A DNA stretch of 64,000 bases, from contig FN648505.1 of the NCBI GenBank assembly GCA_000310025.1, forward strand, positions 47,436-111,435. The letters run 5' to 3'. Shown piece after piece: positions 1-11,478 of the stretch. Each line of letters starts with the position of its first letter. Position 1 is the stretch's first letter. Under the pieces are notes generated by a model, which worked only from the letters and a program-made list of their open reading frames with translations, was not told the origin of the DNA and did not search any database. This stretch comes from Ectocarpus siliculosus (Eukaryota > Sar > Phaeophyceae > Ectocarpales > Ectocarpaceae). The translations under genes were made by a program, and so were the position numbers.

Positions 1-751
1 GACATAAAAAGGGTATACAACACCAGGGTTGAGGGTATCGTTTTTCTTTCGTCTGTCGGTGTTCCACACGGCGTCCCGAATGTTTCATTCAGTATAGGTG
101 CGTCGCAATGCCAGAATTCTTGAGCTTATCAAACGTAACCGTGTCGGTATCGTGTAGTTCCTGTCCCACTGCTATGAACGGCCCCGGCATGACTTCGCTT
201 CCTCGCCCACCCACCTACCCCCCGCTCGCGCATCATCGACTTTCTTTTGCTTGGAATGATGTGCCCCACGTCCCGCTCTACGCTCTTTTGCTTACAGTTG
301 GTCGAGATGGGAGCCCGTGTATTGTTTCGCTCCCAGCTGTATGTTGGCTCAACACGAGCCGAGCGAGAGAGAGGGAGAGAAACCAGGCACGCCTTCTGGT
401 CCCCGAAGGGTACATATACCCCCCTGTTCACTTTGCCCCGCACACCTTCCGTTCTTTCACCTCAAAGGAGGTGTAGGCCGGAAGGAAGCCACGGTATTGG
501 CCTCCAAACCTGGCAAACCCCTTCTATATTTACCCTCTTTCCCCTTTTCTACCTAGCGTGCTTTCCCCTGTACGTGAACTCTCGAGAAAGCGATTGTACC
601 CCCACAGATGGTCCAGCAAGTCGATGGGTTCGGTAAATAGTCGTTTGTGCTGACAAGCTGGACGCTACACAATCCTTACCTATCGCCTTGTTTGTGCTTG
701 CTCTGATATCAATCACGTCTTCGGCCGACGCGCGACTTCCCTGCCTTTTAG
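1..751. other. Non-coding, upstream of the first recognised exon
   Basis: I see no convincing coding region here. The open frames are short, lack recognisable motifs and overlap each other on both strands. The end is a good splice acceptor (pyrimidine-rich tract ending in ttttag at 744-751), so at least the right part is probably an intron of the gene that continues at 752. An earlier exon may lie inside or to the left of the window. Confidence 0.5.
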
Positions 752-2662
752 GTGATGACTCACATCATGTTCCAGGTGGTGCATTGGCTCGTTGAAGTCC
801 TCGACGAGGACCGCCGGCAGTACAACCAAGAGAACCCCGACGAGAGCCAGGGGTCCGAGGGACAGCTGGGGCCTGAACTGCTGCATGTTTACGAGGCTCC
901 GGGGTTCAACGCCATGCTCCGAGCAGCTGACTGGGCGGACAAGTACCGCACTCCGGCGTGCGGAGGAGGAAGGAACGGCGGCGCGCCTCCGAGCAAGAAG
1001 AAGATCAAGCGGAAGTACCTCGATACTACCAACGACCAGGTCTTCAACCAGACGTGAGTGTAGTGTTGCCTCCTCAAGGACAACCAACAGAGAGTCTCCG
1101 ACGACGTGCTACCCCGGCCGTACCCGGTCGATCTATGCACACTTTATTGTCACTCACAAGGCTAGGCTTTCACACATCGGACAGATCCTGAGCTAGCTCA
1201 CCTTGTGTCCTTCAGGTCACCACCGAACCAACATTCCACGATCACCTATGTCCTTCAGCTCACCTCTGGCAAACATACCCTGATCGCCTATGTCCTGCTC
1301 GCCTCCCGTACGTAGGGGTCGAACGAAATATAATGAAGCGAGCGCGAAAAAGAAGGGGAGGAGAGAGAGAGAGAGAGGCAAACAGGTGTAGTTAGATATG
1401 GATGTAGCCTATATAGGCCACCACACAGAGGCCACCACTGCCACTGCACACACACACACCTCACCCGCCACCACCAGCCAGACGTGAACGCCGGACGTTA
1501 TTTAATGGTGTAAACGAGAAGCTCTCAAATCTGTTGCTTGCTTGCTGCTGCTGCTGCTGCTGTGTGGATGTGTACTACTTACTTTCCTTGCTAACTCTGC
1601 TAGCAGCATGCAACAGGCTCTAAAAAAATCGCCCCGTTGGCCCCTAAGTGTGTACGCGTCATTGTCTCGCTGTTTCGGGGTGCATCTGTTGTGGATCAAA
1701 GATTGGCCTGTCGGCAGTCGACGGAGAAAGACCGCAGATTGATTGACTTGTGTGCACTCGCTTTTCCCACGCTTTTACGCTGCCAGCAGGAGGCGACGGG
1801 CTCTGACATTCTCGCACCCGAAGCCTCCTATGATGTGTACCTTTGGCTGGCCTTGGTCTACAGCAGTCTCGTGTGCTGCTGTGCTTGTTGTCTCGTGTGT
1901 TGTCTACGTGTGTGTGCGTGTCATCATGTATGTGCTGCTGCTGCCGCTTCTGTTGCTGTGCTACGTCTTTCAGGGGATTCCCGCTCGGCGGCGTAAAACA
2001 ACCAGTCAATATTCTACACATATCTCTGTCCTACATTATCGACATGTGATTGGTGGGAGCGCGGGTAAAAACTCGCCTCCACCCCTCTCAAACATCGATG
2101 ATTTTTATTTGTGTCTTCCTGTCCAACATAAAATGCCGTACGTATGGGCCCGGTTCCCTATGTCCTTCAGATCACCTCGGGGAAACTTACACCGAACACC
2201 TACTCGGAGTATGCCCTAACGATCAACAGGGACATATCATAACCCTCAACAAAAGAGCTATTTAGCTCGATCTGCGTGGACCTGATCTGTCCTATGTGTG
2301 AAGGCTTTGGACCATGCATTTTCTACCGGTGTCTGATGACTGTGGACGTTTTGGGGGCTTTGCAATCGCCCTCGGGACACGGGCTGAGCGTCGCCTCCTG
2401 TTCTCTCTCGGCTCGCGCCCATTTCCCTTTCTTGCTTTCTTGCAGGGTGCGCACATTTTTGGGCAATTGCGTGTCCAAGATCGCCAAAGACAAGAAGCTG
2501 ACGCCGGACAACATTACGTCCAAAGCAGACGCGGACATTTTCTTCAAGCCGTACCTGACGGTTTCGAGTCCGGCGTCGGCCGCGGCTGGATCAGCTGCTG
2601 AAGGGGCGGCGACGGGAGCAGCTGCCGGAGGGGCAGGAGCAGCAGGAGAGACTTCTGGATAG
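752..2662 (+). CDS. Unrecognised protein, last two exons (752-1053 and 2446-2662)
   Basis: The first exon starts after the acceptor ending at 751 and runs to a donor (gtgagt) at 1054. The second starts after ttcttgcag at 2445 and ends at a stop at 2660-2662. The 1392-base intron is in phase 2, and the join creates one Thr codon and keeps the frame open, which strongly supports a real gene. The visible part is about 171 residues. It has an acidic, Glu/Gln-rich start, a basic KKKIKRK stretch that could be a nuclear localisation signal, a moderately conserved-looking segment (VRTFLGNCVSKIAKDKK), and an Ala/Gly-rich tail that is probably disordered. I do not recognise the family. The beginning is missing or lies in unrecognised upstream exons; ATG codons at 755 and 767 could also be starts. 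Confidence 0.6.
1054..2445 (+). other. Intron with microsatellites
   Basis: This intron lies between the two exons of the plus-strand gene and has GT-AG ends. It holds a GA tract near 1354-1378, a CA tract near 1446-1460 and a TGC tract near 1540-1562. No coding potential is seen. Confidence 0.55.
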
Positions 2663-4290
2663 AAGCTGTGCCCTCTTGGCCTGTACCACAGCCTGTTCAG
2701 AACCCCTGCGCGGCGAAAGTGAACGCAGGTGGGAGGCCGCAAGGTGGCACCATCGACCAACCATGTCTCTTCGGAGGCGAGTCGCTGTGGTTTGGTTTGG
2801 CGTGTGTCTAGCTTTCTGTTGCGCGCACTGCCAACAGAAGGCATTTTTGTTTCGTTTTTCTCCGTGATGGGAGAAGTGACGACGCTTGCTGCATTTTTTT
2901 ATTTTAGTCGTGGGGGCACGGGATTTTGTAAACTTGCGGATGATCATGTAAATTATGAGATCACCTCCTCGTGTTCATATCCTCATGTGTACAATAGTAG
3001 TGTGAGGTCGTCGATGCTGCAGGACGGACGGTACACTAGTCGAATGGTAGGGTACTCTGCGCGTAGAAAACAACGGTCTTGTTCCGTTGTTGTTGTCGAC
3101 GTGTGTGTCTTTAAATTTTGGTTTCGTATTTTTGTCTGTGACTGCAGACGGTGCTGTGTTTTTTTTTTGTTAGCGCGGGCGGGGGTTCTGTAAAACTACG
3201 GGTGATCATGTGTTTGTCGAGAGAGGCTCAAGGGATGCGTGTGCATCCTGTTCATTTGTAAAATAATGCGAGGTCATCGACGTTGCACGGCGGACGGTGC
3301 CGGTCGAATGACACAGGGTTTGGTACCGTTGTTGTTGTGGTACATTGTCTTAGTTTTTGCATCTGGACTGTCGTAGAGAGGGTGGTTACTCTTCTTTCTG
3401 TGGTGTTTTAGTCGTGGCTGACGGAGGTGCGCGAAGCCGCGGACTTTCCTCTCGCCAAGGACTTTGTATGGTTTTTTGTGAGTACGTCTTATCCACGTGT
3501 TTGTTGTTATCTGGTGGTCTGACCCTTGCCGGGTTCGACCAAGAAAGCTCGCGGGGTGTTGTTCAAGTATCGGAATCATGTATATGCACGTGTAAAATGT
3601 TGAGTTCCTCGAGGACGGTACATAGGCTGCGCGTAGAAGTAGAGAGGGGTGTCTCTTCTTGTGCCCCTGCGCGCGGGGACGTTTCTAGTGTTGTGGTCTG
3701 CGGGTGTTCGATTGTGTCGGTTGTTTTTGCTTGTCTTGTGATGGAGAGAGTGAGAAGGCGGGTTATGGTGATATCTCGGTGTGCGTTTTGTGGCATATGC
3801 TGTGTCTCTTGTGTAGCGACCATTCTCTTGGTTTTATGGTGTCTACTCTTGTGAGTTACATGTGGTGGCGCTTCGTGTTGTAGCCTGTCATCCGGAGAGG
3901 GTGGAGGGTGGCGATGATGACTCATGTGTCGCGTTTTTTTTTGCCATGGGGGGAGTTGAGCGCGTATTTCCGCTACGGACTCCATTGTACTTGCTGGTAT
4001 GTTTCTATTACTGTTGGAGTTTGTTGCCTTTTTGCCGATATACCTTTCGCGCTGTGCGTCGGTCTACTGTAGAGAGGCACATATTGCATCGAGAAGAGTC
4101 GCTGTCGCTTTTTTTGTAATTTACAAGCATGTATGTGTGGATTCGCGGGAAAAGGAAGAACTCTATATCCATCTCTTACTGTCCTCGACCACGACGGCTG
4201 TGAGGTACCGGGGGCGGGGGCGGGTACGACCTTCGCGTTGTCGGCCTTAGCGAACGAACGTGACTGGCTAACTATCTCGTACATTCACCG
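2663..4290. other. Non-coding, T/G-rich on the plus strand
   Basis: This is the 3' flank of the unrecognised gene followed by a GT-rich stretch with several short unsupported open frames. Related short blocks recur (for example near 2980-3070 and 3250-3350, both with gaggtcgtcgatg-like cores), suggesting old duplication. No gene is called. Confidence 0.5.
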
Positions 4291-4304
4291 AGCCTGCCAG
4301 TCGA

Positions 4305-4905
4305 AGTGCTCAGAGCACCTTGGCAATCTCACGCTCGCGAACTAGCCTTGCCAAACACATCGTAGGCAATGAGCCTTGCCAATATCCGGGTCGAGCTTGC
4401 AATCCCACTTTCGCGAACAAGCCTTGCCAATCGCCAATCGCACGATCGCGAACTAGCCTTGCCAATCTCATGTTCGCGAACAAGCTTGGCAAGCACATCG
4501 TAGGCAATGAGCCTTGCCAATCACACGTTCCCGAACTAGCCTTGACAATCTCAAGTTCGAAAACGACCTTGCCAATCGCCAATCGCACGCTGGCTATAGC
4601 TAGCCTTGCCAATCTCACGTACGCGAACAAGCTTGGCAAGCACATCGTAGGCAATGAGCCTTGTCAATCACACGTTCCCGAACTAGCCTTGCCAATCTCA
4701 AGTTCGAAAACGACCTTGCCAAGCACATCGTAGGCAATGAGCCTTGCCAATCACACGTTCCCGCACTAGCCTTGCCAATCTCAAGTTCGAAAACGACCTT
4801 GCCAATCGCCAATCGCACGCCGTCTATAACTAGCCTTGCCAATCTCACGTACGCGAACGAGCTTGGCAAGCACATCGTAGGCAATGAGTTTGCCAAACCG
4901 TTCTT
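4305..4905. repeat. Tandem repeat built on a cttgccaatc core
   Basis: Short units of about 27 bp with the core gccttgccaatc followed by acgttcgcgaac-like sequence are repeated many times. They are grouped into a larger unit of about 146 bp marked by cacatcgtaggcaatgag, seen near 4356, 4494, 4641, 4723 and 4869. One interval is short (about 83 bp), so a sub-block was lost there. Several units contain the small palindrome gcttggcaagc. Frames across it are open only because the repeat lacks stops, and I treat them as non-coding. Confidence 0.85.
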
Positions 4906-5214
4906 CTGTCAGGGGTTGCCAAGGTTGGTGAAGGGACGGAGGTTGGACAACCCAACGGACTCTTCAGGGGCTCGACCTTGCCGATGACCCCCGCCCCCCT
5001 TGCCGAAAAGTCCCCAAGGGGGTTCGACCTCCACCTGTGTAAGGAGGTAGCAGAACGTGCGCTTCTCCCTCCTCAGATCATACCACGCCGGGAATATAGA
5101 TCTGAAAAGGGAGGATGCCGCCCTCCCCAGGTTAAACCACAAAAAATGGATTTGACCTCGAGAGGACGGATGCCGGTGTGTTCGACGTCGATGATACATT
5201 GCTGAAATCATCGA

Positions 5215-5630
5215 ACCCGAATGACGGCCGTGAGTACTTTGGCCGCCGTATACCGGACTCCTTGACGCTGACGATCTTGAACTGAAGAAGGCGATCGTCC
5301 ACTGAAGAAGGTGATCTTCCACGGTTGAAGACGTTCTTCCACAAACAGTCTCCACAGACAGACGACTATGACGCCGATCTTGCATCTTGACCGACGATCA
5401 CCGACTGTACCGACGATCACCGACTGTTGAGGACGATCTTCCGCTTTAGAAGACGATCTTGGAACTCCTCAGGTGATCTTCCGCTGTTGAAGACGTTCTT
5501 CCACAAACAGTCTCCACAGACCGACGAATATGACGACGATCTTGCGTCTTGACCGACGATCACCGACTGTTGAGGACGATCTTCCACTGTAGAAGACGAT
5601 CTTGGAACTCCTCATTCGTGACACTGCCGT
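5215..5630. repeat. Degenerate tandem repeat with gaagacgatctt motifs
   Basis: Motifs of the type gacgatcttccactg and gaagacgttcttcc recur at irregular spacing. A longer block starting ttcttccacaaacagtctcc is present twice, near 5334 and 5498. It lies just beyond the 3' end of the broken gypsy element (which reads leftward) and may be its 3' untranslated region or LTR remnant. I could not find a matching sequence at the element's other end. Confidence 0.65.
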
Positions 5631-5686
5631 CACACCCCCCCCAGCTTCCCGCATGGAGGACGGAAGATGGCAGGCAGTGTACGACT

Positions 5687-6466
5687 TCACGATTCTTGAG
5701 CGGTCAGCGGTGGGAGTCTGGTGGCAAGATCCATTCCACGCCTTAGCTCCCTGCGATTGAGCTCTTCCCAATCTCCGTCGCTGAACTCCACTCTCCAATA
5801 CGGATCATAGAAATCGCAGACCTTCCCTCTGCTGAGCACAATGTTGTTCTCTTGATCCATGAGCTCTCGTCCAACCATGGTTCCACAGGGAAATTCCGCG
5901 AGAGCTTCGGTCCGCGTTGCTACTTCGCGTTCTCCTCGCGACGGCTGTCCCGGGGGTCGTGGTGCGATATTCACCCTGTGAAAGTCTTCCCACAGGGCAT
6001 GAAAAACATCAAGTTGCAGAGGCGAGAAACTGTCCCTGGCAGTGTCTTCGGTGATCCACGGAGAAGTGGTGCCATCCTGATACTTCCCTCTATATTCCCA
6101 TGCCCATGCGGACGCTATTCCTCCAGCGCCCTGGACCACCCGTCTATTCACCAAAGTATACAGAGGTGCTGCGACGACGGAGTCTTCAGCTAATCCTAAA
6201 TCCGGCGACCATACCAAATGACCAAACTCATCTTCAAATGGATGTCTGATGTCTTGTGGTCGGGAATGAAACCGCTTGAAGTCCGTGGCTGCCACCGTCC
6301 TCTGGCGGATTTGGCGTCCATGCAGTCGTACAGTAAAGCTCCACCCCTCGCGCACGACGTGCACGACTTGCCACGGTCCTGTGAAGTGGTCATGGGCAAG
6401 GTTAGGGTGGACGCCATCCCGGTAGAGTGTACTGGCGCTCTCCTTGACCAAGACCTTGTCGCCCAC
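5687..6466 (-). pseudogene. pol: Gypsy integrase C-terminus with Tudor-like tail
   Basis: This 259-residue frame begins MGDKVLVKE, the usual segment after a gypsy integrase core. A GPF/Y-like motif follows (FTGPWQVV at about residues 29-36), then about 150 residues of spacer. The last third holds the motif DFYDPYWRVEFSDGDWEEL. That pattern (aromatic, WRV, acidic DGD, then E-L) resembles Tudor-like domains found at the ends of some retroelement integrases, where they are thought to bind marked histones; the binding role here is inference. It is in the same frame as the integrase core upstream but separated by an in-frame stop near 6524. Open to its own stop at 5687. Confidence 0.7.
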
Positions 6467-6523
6467 CTTAGCCTTGGTGCCTGGTGATGCACATTTGATC
6501 CTCGAATTCTGGAGTTCGCGGTG

Positions 6524-7608
6524 TCAATTCCGATTTTCCTGTCTCACTTTTAGCACTTGCATCACTTCCACATTCTTCCTTCTCGTGTCCTCCACCGTCC
6601 TTTCCAACGGCAAGGCTGGGCCCGAGTTGTCTAGTGATGGCGACATGTGATCAAACCATGTCCTTGGCGCCCGTCCAAAGAGCAGTTGGTATGCTGACTC
6701 CTTGTTTGGAAGGCTCTCATCCGGCGTCGTACGATGGGCCCAAGCGACCACTGCCACATACTCATCTCACCTGTTCGGCCATGCCTGGCAGAGCTCCGAC
6801 AGCATCTCTTGCAGCACCGCTCCCATCCTCTCGACTGTTCCCTGTCCTCTAGGATGGTTGGTCGGTCCAAAGTCGAGGGATATTTTGAGCCACCGGCACA
6901 GGTGTTCCATGATCGCCGAGGTGTTTTCTGCCCCCGGATCACAGCGCACTGATATGGGTAGTCCGAAGGTGAGGATGAGCTCCAACAATTTCTTGCTGAC
7001 TCGCAAAGTTTCCTTCGTGGGAAGCGGGAACGCGAAGAGGAACTTGGTTGCTCGATCCACTATCACCAGCAAGTACCTGTTGCCCTTGTTCGGTGTCAAC
7101 TTCATGTCCAGAATGTCCATCTCCAAAACTTCCCATGGACGCAAGAATCGTGCCGGTAACATGTGAATTTGTTTGCTCCACTGTCGTTTCCTCATACGGC
7201 ATCGACATGATAACACGTAGTATCTTTCTTCAGCGATGGCCAGTGGTACTTGTCCGCCACAATGATAGTAGTGCGAGCTATCCCGGGATGTCCAAAGGTG
7301 CCATGTGCCAGGGCCAGTACTGCAGACACCAGCTTGCGAGGTAGGGCTACAACATGTGCCGCCCCTCTCGGCGCAAACCACAGTAGACCTTGATCGTCCA
7401 GGATATAATCAGCTTGCTCTCCTTCGCCGTTCTCCAAATTTTCCCGGATGGGTTTCAACCTCAAGTCTTCCTGTTGGGTCCTTTTTAGTTGGGCACCGTC
7501 GCGCAAGACACGCTCCATTTGTTCCAACTGTGCGGAATGCCCTCGACAGAGGGGACGAATCAATCGCCGGCTCCTCCGTTGACTCTGATGCATTCCATGG
7601 TTTTCCAA
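6524..7608 (-). pseudogene. pol: Gypsy integrase, zinc-binding and catalytic core, broken
   Basis: The zinc-binding region (HGTFGHPGIARTT, then the Cys pair in SCRCRM) spans a frame change near 7200. The catalytic core keeps all three acidic positions: Asp in LEMDILDM, Asp in VRCDPGAEN and Glu in GTVERMGAVL. These carry out 3'-end processing and strand transfer in active elements. The core frame meets a stop at 6767-6769 and another at 6524, so no functional integrase can be made. The neighbouring frames are its direct continuation on both sides: RNase H upstream, C-terminal tail downstream. Confidence 0.8.
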
Positions 7609-8351
7609 TCAGAGTCAATCACACATGTTACGTCCAGCATACCCTCAACGGCTTGTAATGCTCCACCTGCCCCTCGACCGAGAACAGCCGCCCTCGGCTG
7701 TCTTAGTGTAAAGAGACCTTGTGCTTGTTGATACGCCGCTACGTACCCCTCGTCCCGCGGTGTCAACGCATCAGGTGTGATCTGCAAGGCATAGAACACA
7801 CTGAGATTCTCCACTTCTCTGTCATCGACCTCTGTTGGCCCCAGATCAGCTAAGCAGATTCCATCGAGTTTGATGTCTTCCTTGTTGAGCATGACTAACT
7901 CCGGTTGTGAGTCACTTCTCTCTGCTTCTTCCGCAAGTTGTGATTGTGCCATCCTGTGGAGAGGAACCCCTTCCAACACTGGTCCTGCCGGCCCGCTCCC
8001 CCTTACTTCGCCAGCTCCATCACCCGGTAATGTGGTGTCGACATCGGGTTCGCCAGAGCCTTTTCGCCGGAGTCTAGAGAGAGCGTCTGGAGCGACATAG
8101 TCTGTTCCCCTCCTCCACTTCAATACCATATCAGACGCCATCATCTTTAGCGCCCAACGGTGCATCTTTGACGACAGGTTTTGGCTAGTGAAGAGCCACA
8201 TCAGGGCCGCACAGTCCGTGATGAGAGTGAACTGATGGTGCTGAAGGTAAATCTTGAAATGGTCTAGTGCATACGGTTGGAAGTGCTTGTAGTACAAGAA
8301 CGGCTCTAATCTACTGCATGGGTTTATGCGGTATTGTGAAGGCGTCGCCAA
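7560..8351 (-). pseudogene. pol: Gypsy RNase H, truncated at the copia junction
   Basis: The first 100 residues match the end of a Ty3/gypsy RNase H: FTLITDCAALMWL (the usual ITDH-like block), a segment ending RWALKMMASDMVLKW, then RRGTDYVAPDALSRL, corresponding to the G-x-x-N-x-V-A-D-A-L-S-R signature. The Asn is replaced by Tyr and the Asp before ALSR by Pro, so the active site is degraded. Upstream sequence (RT palm and start of RNase H) is absent because homology ends near 8340, where the opposite-strand copia fragment begins. The rest is a linker before the integrase zinc-binding region, which sits in another frame. Confidence 0.75.
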
Positions 8352-8360
8352 GTCTGTAAC

Positions 8361-10956
8361 GGTCAGGTGAAGACAGCTTGGGCGTCGGTGTGAAGATTAT
8401 ACAATCACTCTGTGTTTCTCTACCCAAGCCTCCGTCACATACGGAGCCACAGCATACAACAGCCGTTGTCGTGCTGTTAGGTCGTGAACCTCGCGCGGTA
8501 GGGGAACTGACACGAGTCACATGGCGTCCGCAGCTGCCACCACGAATCCAATGCAACGTGGGTTTGTGCCTTTTGATGGTGAGGATGCGAGCTTCCCTGG
8601 ATGGGTCACTCTCACACGGGTCTTGATGCATAAGGCTGGCCTCGGAAAGGTAATGTCTGGAAAAGAACAACCCCCTGAAGCTCTGACGGGAGATGAAACC
8701 GTTAGCACGGACGGCGCATGCCACTGCGATGGAGAAATTCGCAGAGAGAAATGGCGAGCTGTACATGCGGCTTCTTATGTCGACGTCCGACGGCGCAGGA
8801 GGGTTCTCCCGCGCGGCATCACAGGTGGTACAGAGGTACGGGCCGATTGGAGAGGCTGAGTATGGGGATGGTCGTGCTGCCTTTGTGGCGCTAGACAAGA
8901 AGTACAAGGTGGCGGGTCCGCATCGGATGAAGCAGCTGCGCGCCCAACTGTCATCCGTCGCCGTCACAACAGCCGACGAATATTTTGATCCGTCGCGCGC
9001 AATCCAATAGTTGCGCCGCATTTCTGCCGAGTTGTGTTCTCTCGGCGATGTTGTCGTCGACTCGCGTCTGTCCAACGCTTTGCACGACGCTCTTCCGGAC
9101 AGTCACTACGGCGAACTGAAGACTGCGTTGCTGTGTGAGTCGCAGAGGTCGGCTGATGGTACGGTTGATTTCGAAGTACTCGCCCTCCGTGCTACAACAT
9201 TTCACGCAATGCGAATCCAGGGGAAAGACTCTGGCCGCGCTGACGGGGCAGGGAGCCATGATCGGGCATTGAACACTGTCACGCACGGAGGAGGCCGTGC
9301 TTTCCGCAAGCAAGGGGGGCGTGGCGGACGTGGCGGACGTGGCGGACGTGGTCGTCGAAGAAATGGCGTCCAAACTACGAACGGTTCGACGGGCGGCGGT
9401 TCGTCCAACGGGAACAACGGAGGTGCCACGACACACGGAGACAGCGCGGGAAACGCGCAAGGCGGACGCGGCAATGGTCGCGGTAGCCAAGCTTCCGGTG
9501 GCAACGGTCGAGGAAGGGGTCGGGATATTGGTCAAAAGTCGAAGGGCTTGTGCAGGTACTGCCACAACTCCAAAGAGCACGGGTGGCACAACTGCTCGCT
9601 TCGCCTTTCACAGGAGGCAGAAGAAGCCAAGGAACAGGCTGCTCATGTCACGCAGGAGTCGACCACGCAGGCGTGGTTTACGCGGATCGAGGCACCCAGC
9701 AGCGAACTGGAGAACTTCGCAATTGTTATCGGAGATGACTCGCAGGTGCAGACGGAGCCTGCTGACTACATGCGGGTGCAGGAGGCACCTGCTGCGGCGC
9801 TGCTGGAAACCCCGCGCCGCCGACAACCCGCAGGTGCAGAAGGTGCCTGGTGCGGCGCAGCCAGAGGAGCGCGCTGCTGGAGTTGTGCAGGTGCAGGATG
9901 TGCCTGCTGCGGTGCTGTATGATGAGTGCGCCGCTGGTGATGTGCCGGTGCAGGCGGCGCTTGTGGCAGAGACTCACCTTCAGGCGGAGAAGGCGTCTGA
10001 TGGAACAGAGTATGTCATGTACACCAACGTGTTTCAAGTGGAACAGGTGAATCCCTCCGCTGTTGTAGACACGACTGTATACATCGATTCTGCCGCTTCT
10101 AGCCACATGGTCTGCACGGAGTCCCGCCTGTCCAAACATGTTCGTGATCCGGTGGACTGCGCCGTGCGTATCATCGGGTGGTCTGGTAACCCAAGTGCAA
10201 CCAAGAAAGGCACGCTAAAATTTGGAGTTCGGAATGATCAGAACACGGTGGTACCGGTAGCGGTGGAAGTTCTGCTGGTTCGCAACCTAGGGGCTAACAT
10301 GTTGTCGGTTGGAGCTTTAGCCGAGAAGGGGGTGATGTGTGATCTGCTGTCGACCCCGCCGGCTCTTCGCCATGGCAACCATGTTTTCCCCATCTCGACG
10401 GCGGTGCGGCGGATGTACGTCGTGAACGTCATCATCGACGACGTCAATCTTGACGCCGCCGAGGTGTACCGCACCAAGGTCGACGCTGATATGTGGCATC
10501 GAAGAATGGGTCATTGCCATCCACGTGCTCTACAGCAGCTGGCGGACAAAGCGACAACCGGAGTGAAGTTCAACCGGAACATCGAACCAGGTGACTGCGG
10601 GGTTTGCGCGGTTGGCGACAGCAAGAAAAGTAGCCACCCCCCGTCGAATCGCACTCGAGCCACGACTCGGCTTGAGATTCTGAGCGCCGATGTGTGGGGG
10701 CCGCACCCTGTCAAGTCGTCCGACGGTTGCCAGAGTGCCGTTAGGTTTACTGATGACTTCTCTCGCATGAGGTTTGGCTTTCTCCTGAAGACGAAAGATG
10801 GGGTGGCGGAGTCGCTCCAAGAGCTTATCCAGAACGAAGCGGATCCTTTGGGGACCTGCATCGGCAAGGTGCACTGCGATGGCGGAGGAGAGTTCAAGGG
10901 CAGGTTCCAAGCGTTGTGTGAGTCCATGGGATTCCAAGGTCTGTCGTGTGCCCATT
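8361..10956 (+). mobile_element. Truncated Ty1/copia fragment (Gag, protease, start of integrase)
   Basis: The fragment reads rightward, opposite to the gypsy element that surrounds it. It begins about 160 bases before a Gag start codon and stops abruptly inside the integrase core, so the third catalytic residue, RT and RNase H are missing. No LTR is visible at either end. Gypsy coding sequence resumes within a few tens of bases on both sides, so this is an insertion followed by deletion, or a rearrangement junction, rather than a complete nested element. Confidence 0.85.
8521..9826 (+). pseudogene. gag: Copia Gag, broken
   Basis: The start MASAAATTNPMQRGF at 8521 leads into a copia-type Gag. 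A frame change near 8690 moves coding to the frame containing RTAHATAMEKFAERN. A stop (tag, 9008-9010) then interrupts that frame, and coding continues as RRISAELCSLGDV. A Gly/Arg/Asn-rich region follows with GGRGGRG repeats, then a zinc knuckle CRYCHNSKEHGWHNC, which would bind RNA. A second frame change near 9820 leads to the protease frame. With two frame changes and one stop this is a pseudogene. Confidence 0.8.
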
Positions 10957-10958
10957 AA
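9827..10958 (+). pseudogene. pol: Copia protease and 5' part of integrase, truncated
   Basis: After several imperfect repeats of a VQxVPAA motif, the aspartic protease signature VYIDSAASSHMV appears (catalytic DSAA near 10083). The Gag-pre-integrase region follows with a His-His-Cys-Cys pattern (MWHRRMGHCH, later CGVCAVG). The integrase core has its first Asp in LSADVWGPHP and second in VHCDGGGEF, close to copia consensus. Homology ends at about 10940, and the last six residues before the stop are not integrase-like. The 1.1-kb frame is intact, so this part decayed less than the Gag. Confidence 0.8.
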
Positions 10959-11255
10959 CTCGGGTGTTGCTTTCCCCGGCAGTGGTTCTTTCAGGAGTAG
11001 CATTCTTTCGACATCACTACAGTTACCCGCTGTCGCTCGCGCGACTTGGGTTAACTCAGTAATGGTCTCGTAAGAAGTTGCTTTGTTAACCACTTTGATC
11101 TTCATCCTGACACTCGGGTCCCACCACTGAACACCTTTCGCGACTCCAAGTACTCCTCCCTTTTCCATATCAAAAGGTGCCACCGGAAAAACCAACACCA
11201 GAGTTTTGGTAAACGGTATTGGACCTTTTACACGTGCATCCACCTCGACACTCAC
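10957..11255 (-). pseudogene. Gypsy segment before RT, broken at the copia junction
   Basis: About 100 residues with a hydrophobic, strand-like composition (TKTLVLVFPVAPF) between the protease and where the RT should begin. I do not recognise a separate domain. The frame remains open into the copia fragment but changes composition at about 10955, which marks the junction. Confidence 0.45.
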
Positions 11256-11478
11256 GCTGCCCGGTACGTTGATTTCTTGGTCAACATAGATGGGCCATGT
11301 CAGCGTCCCATCATCCTCCCACGCTGTTGACCCTAATTCCGAGCCTCCATTGCTAGCACTTCAGACGGCGGTGATTGTCGAACGTCTTCCTCTCCTTGAT
11401 CTTCCACCGTGTAGAACGCTCGAGTTGGTTCGTTCTCCTCGTTTGGTCTCCTATGTAGTCCACGTAGTGTCTTAGCTT

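Noticed and set aside
9297-9820. First part of the 553-codon copia frame
   Set aside because: These bases code Gag, including its zinc knuckle, in another frame; only the part after about 9827 is real in this frame.
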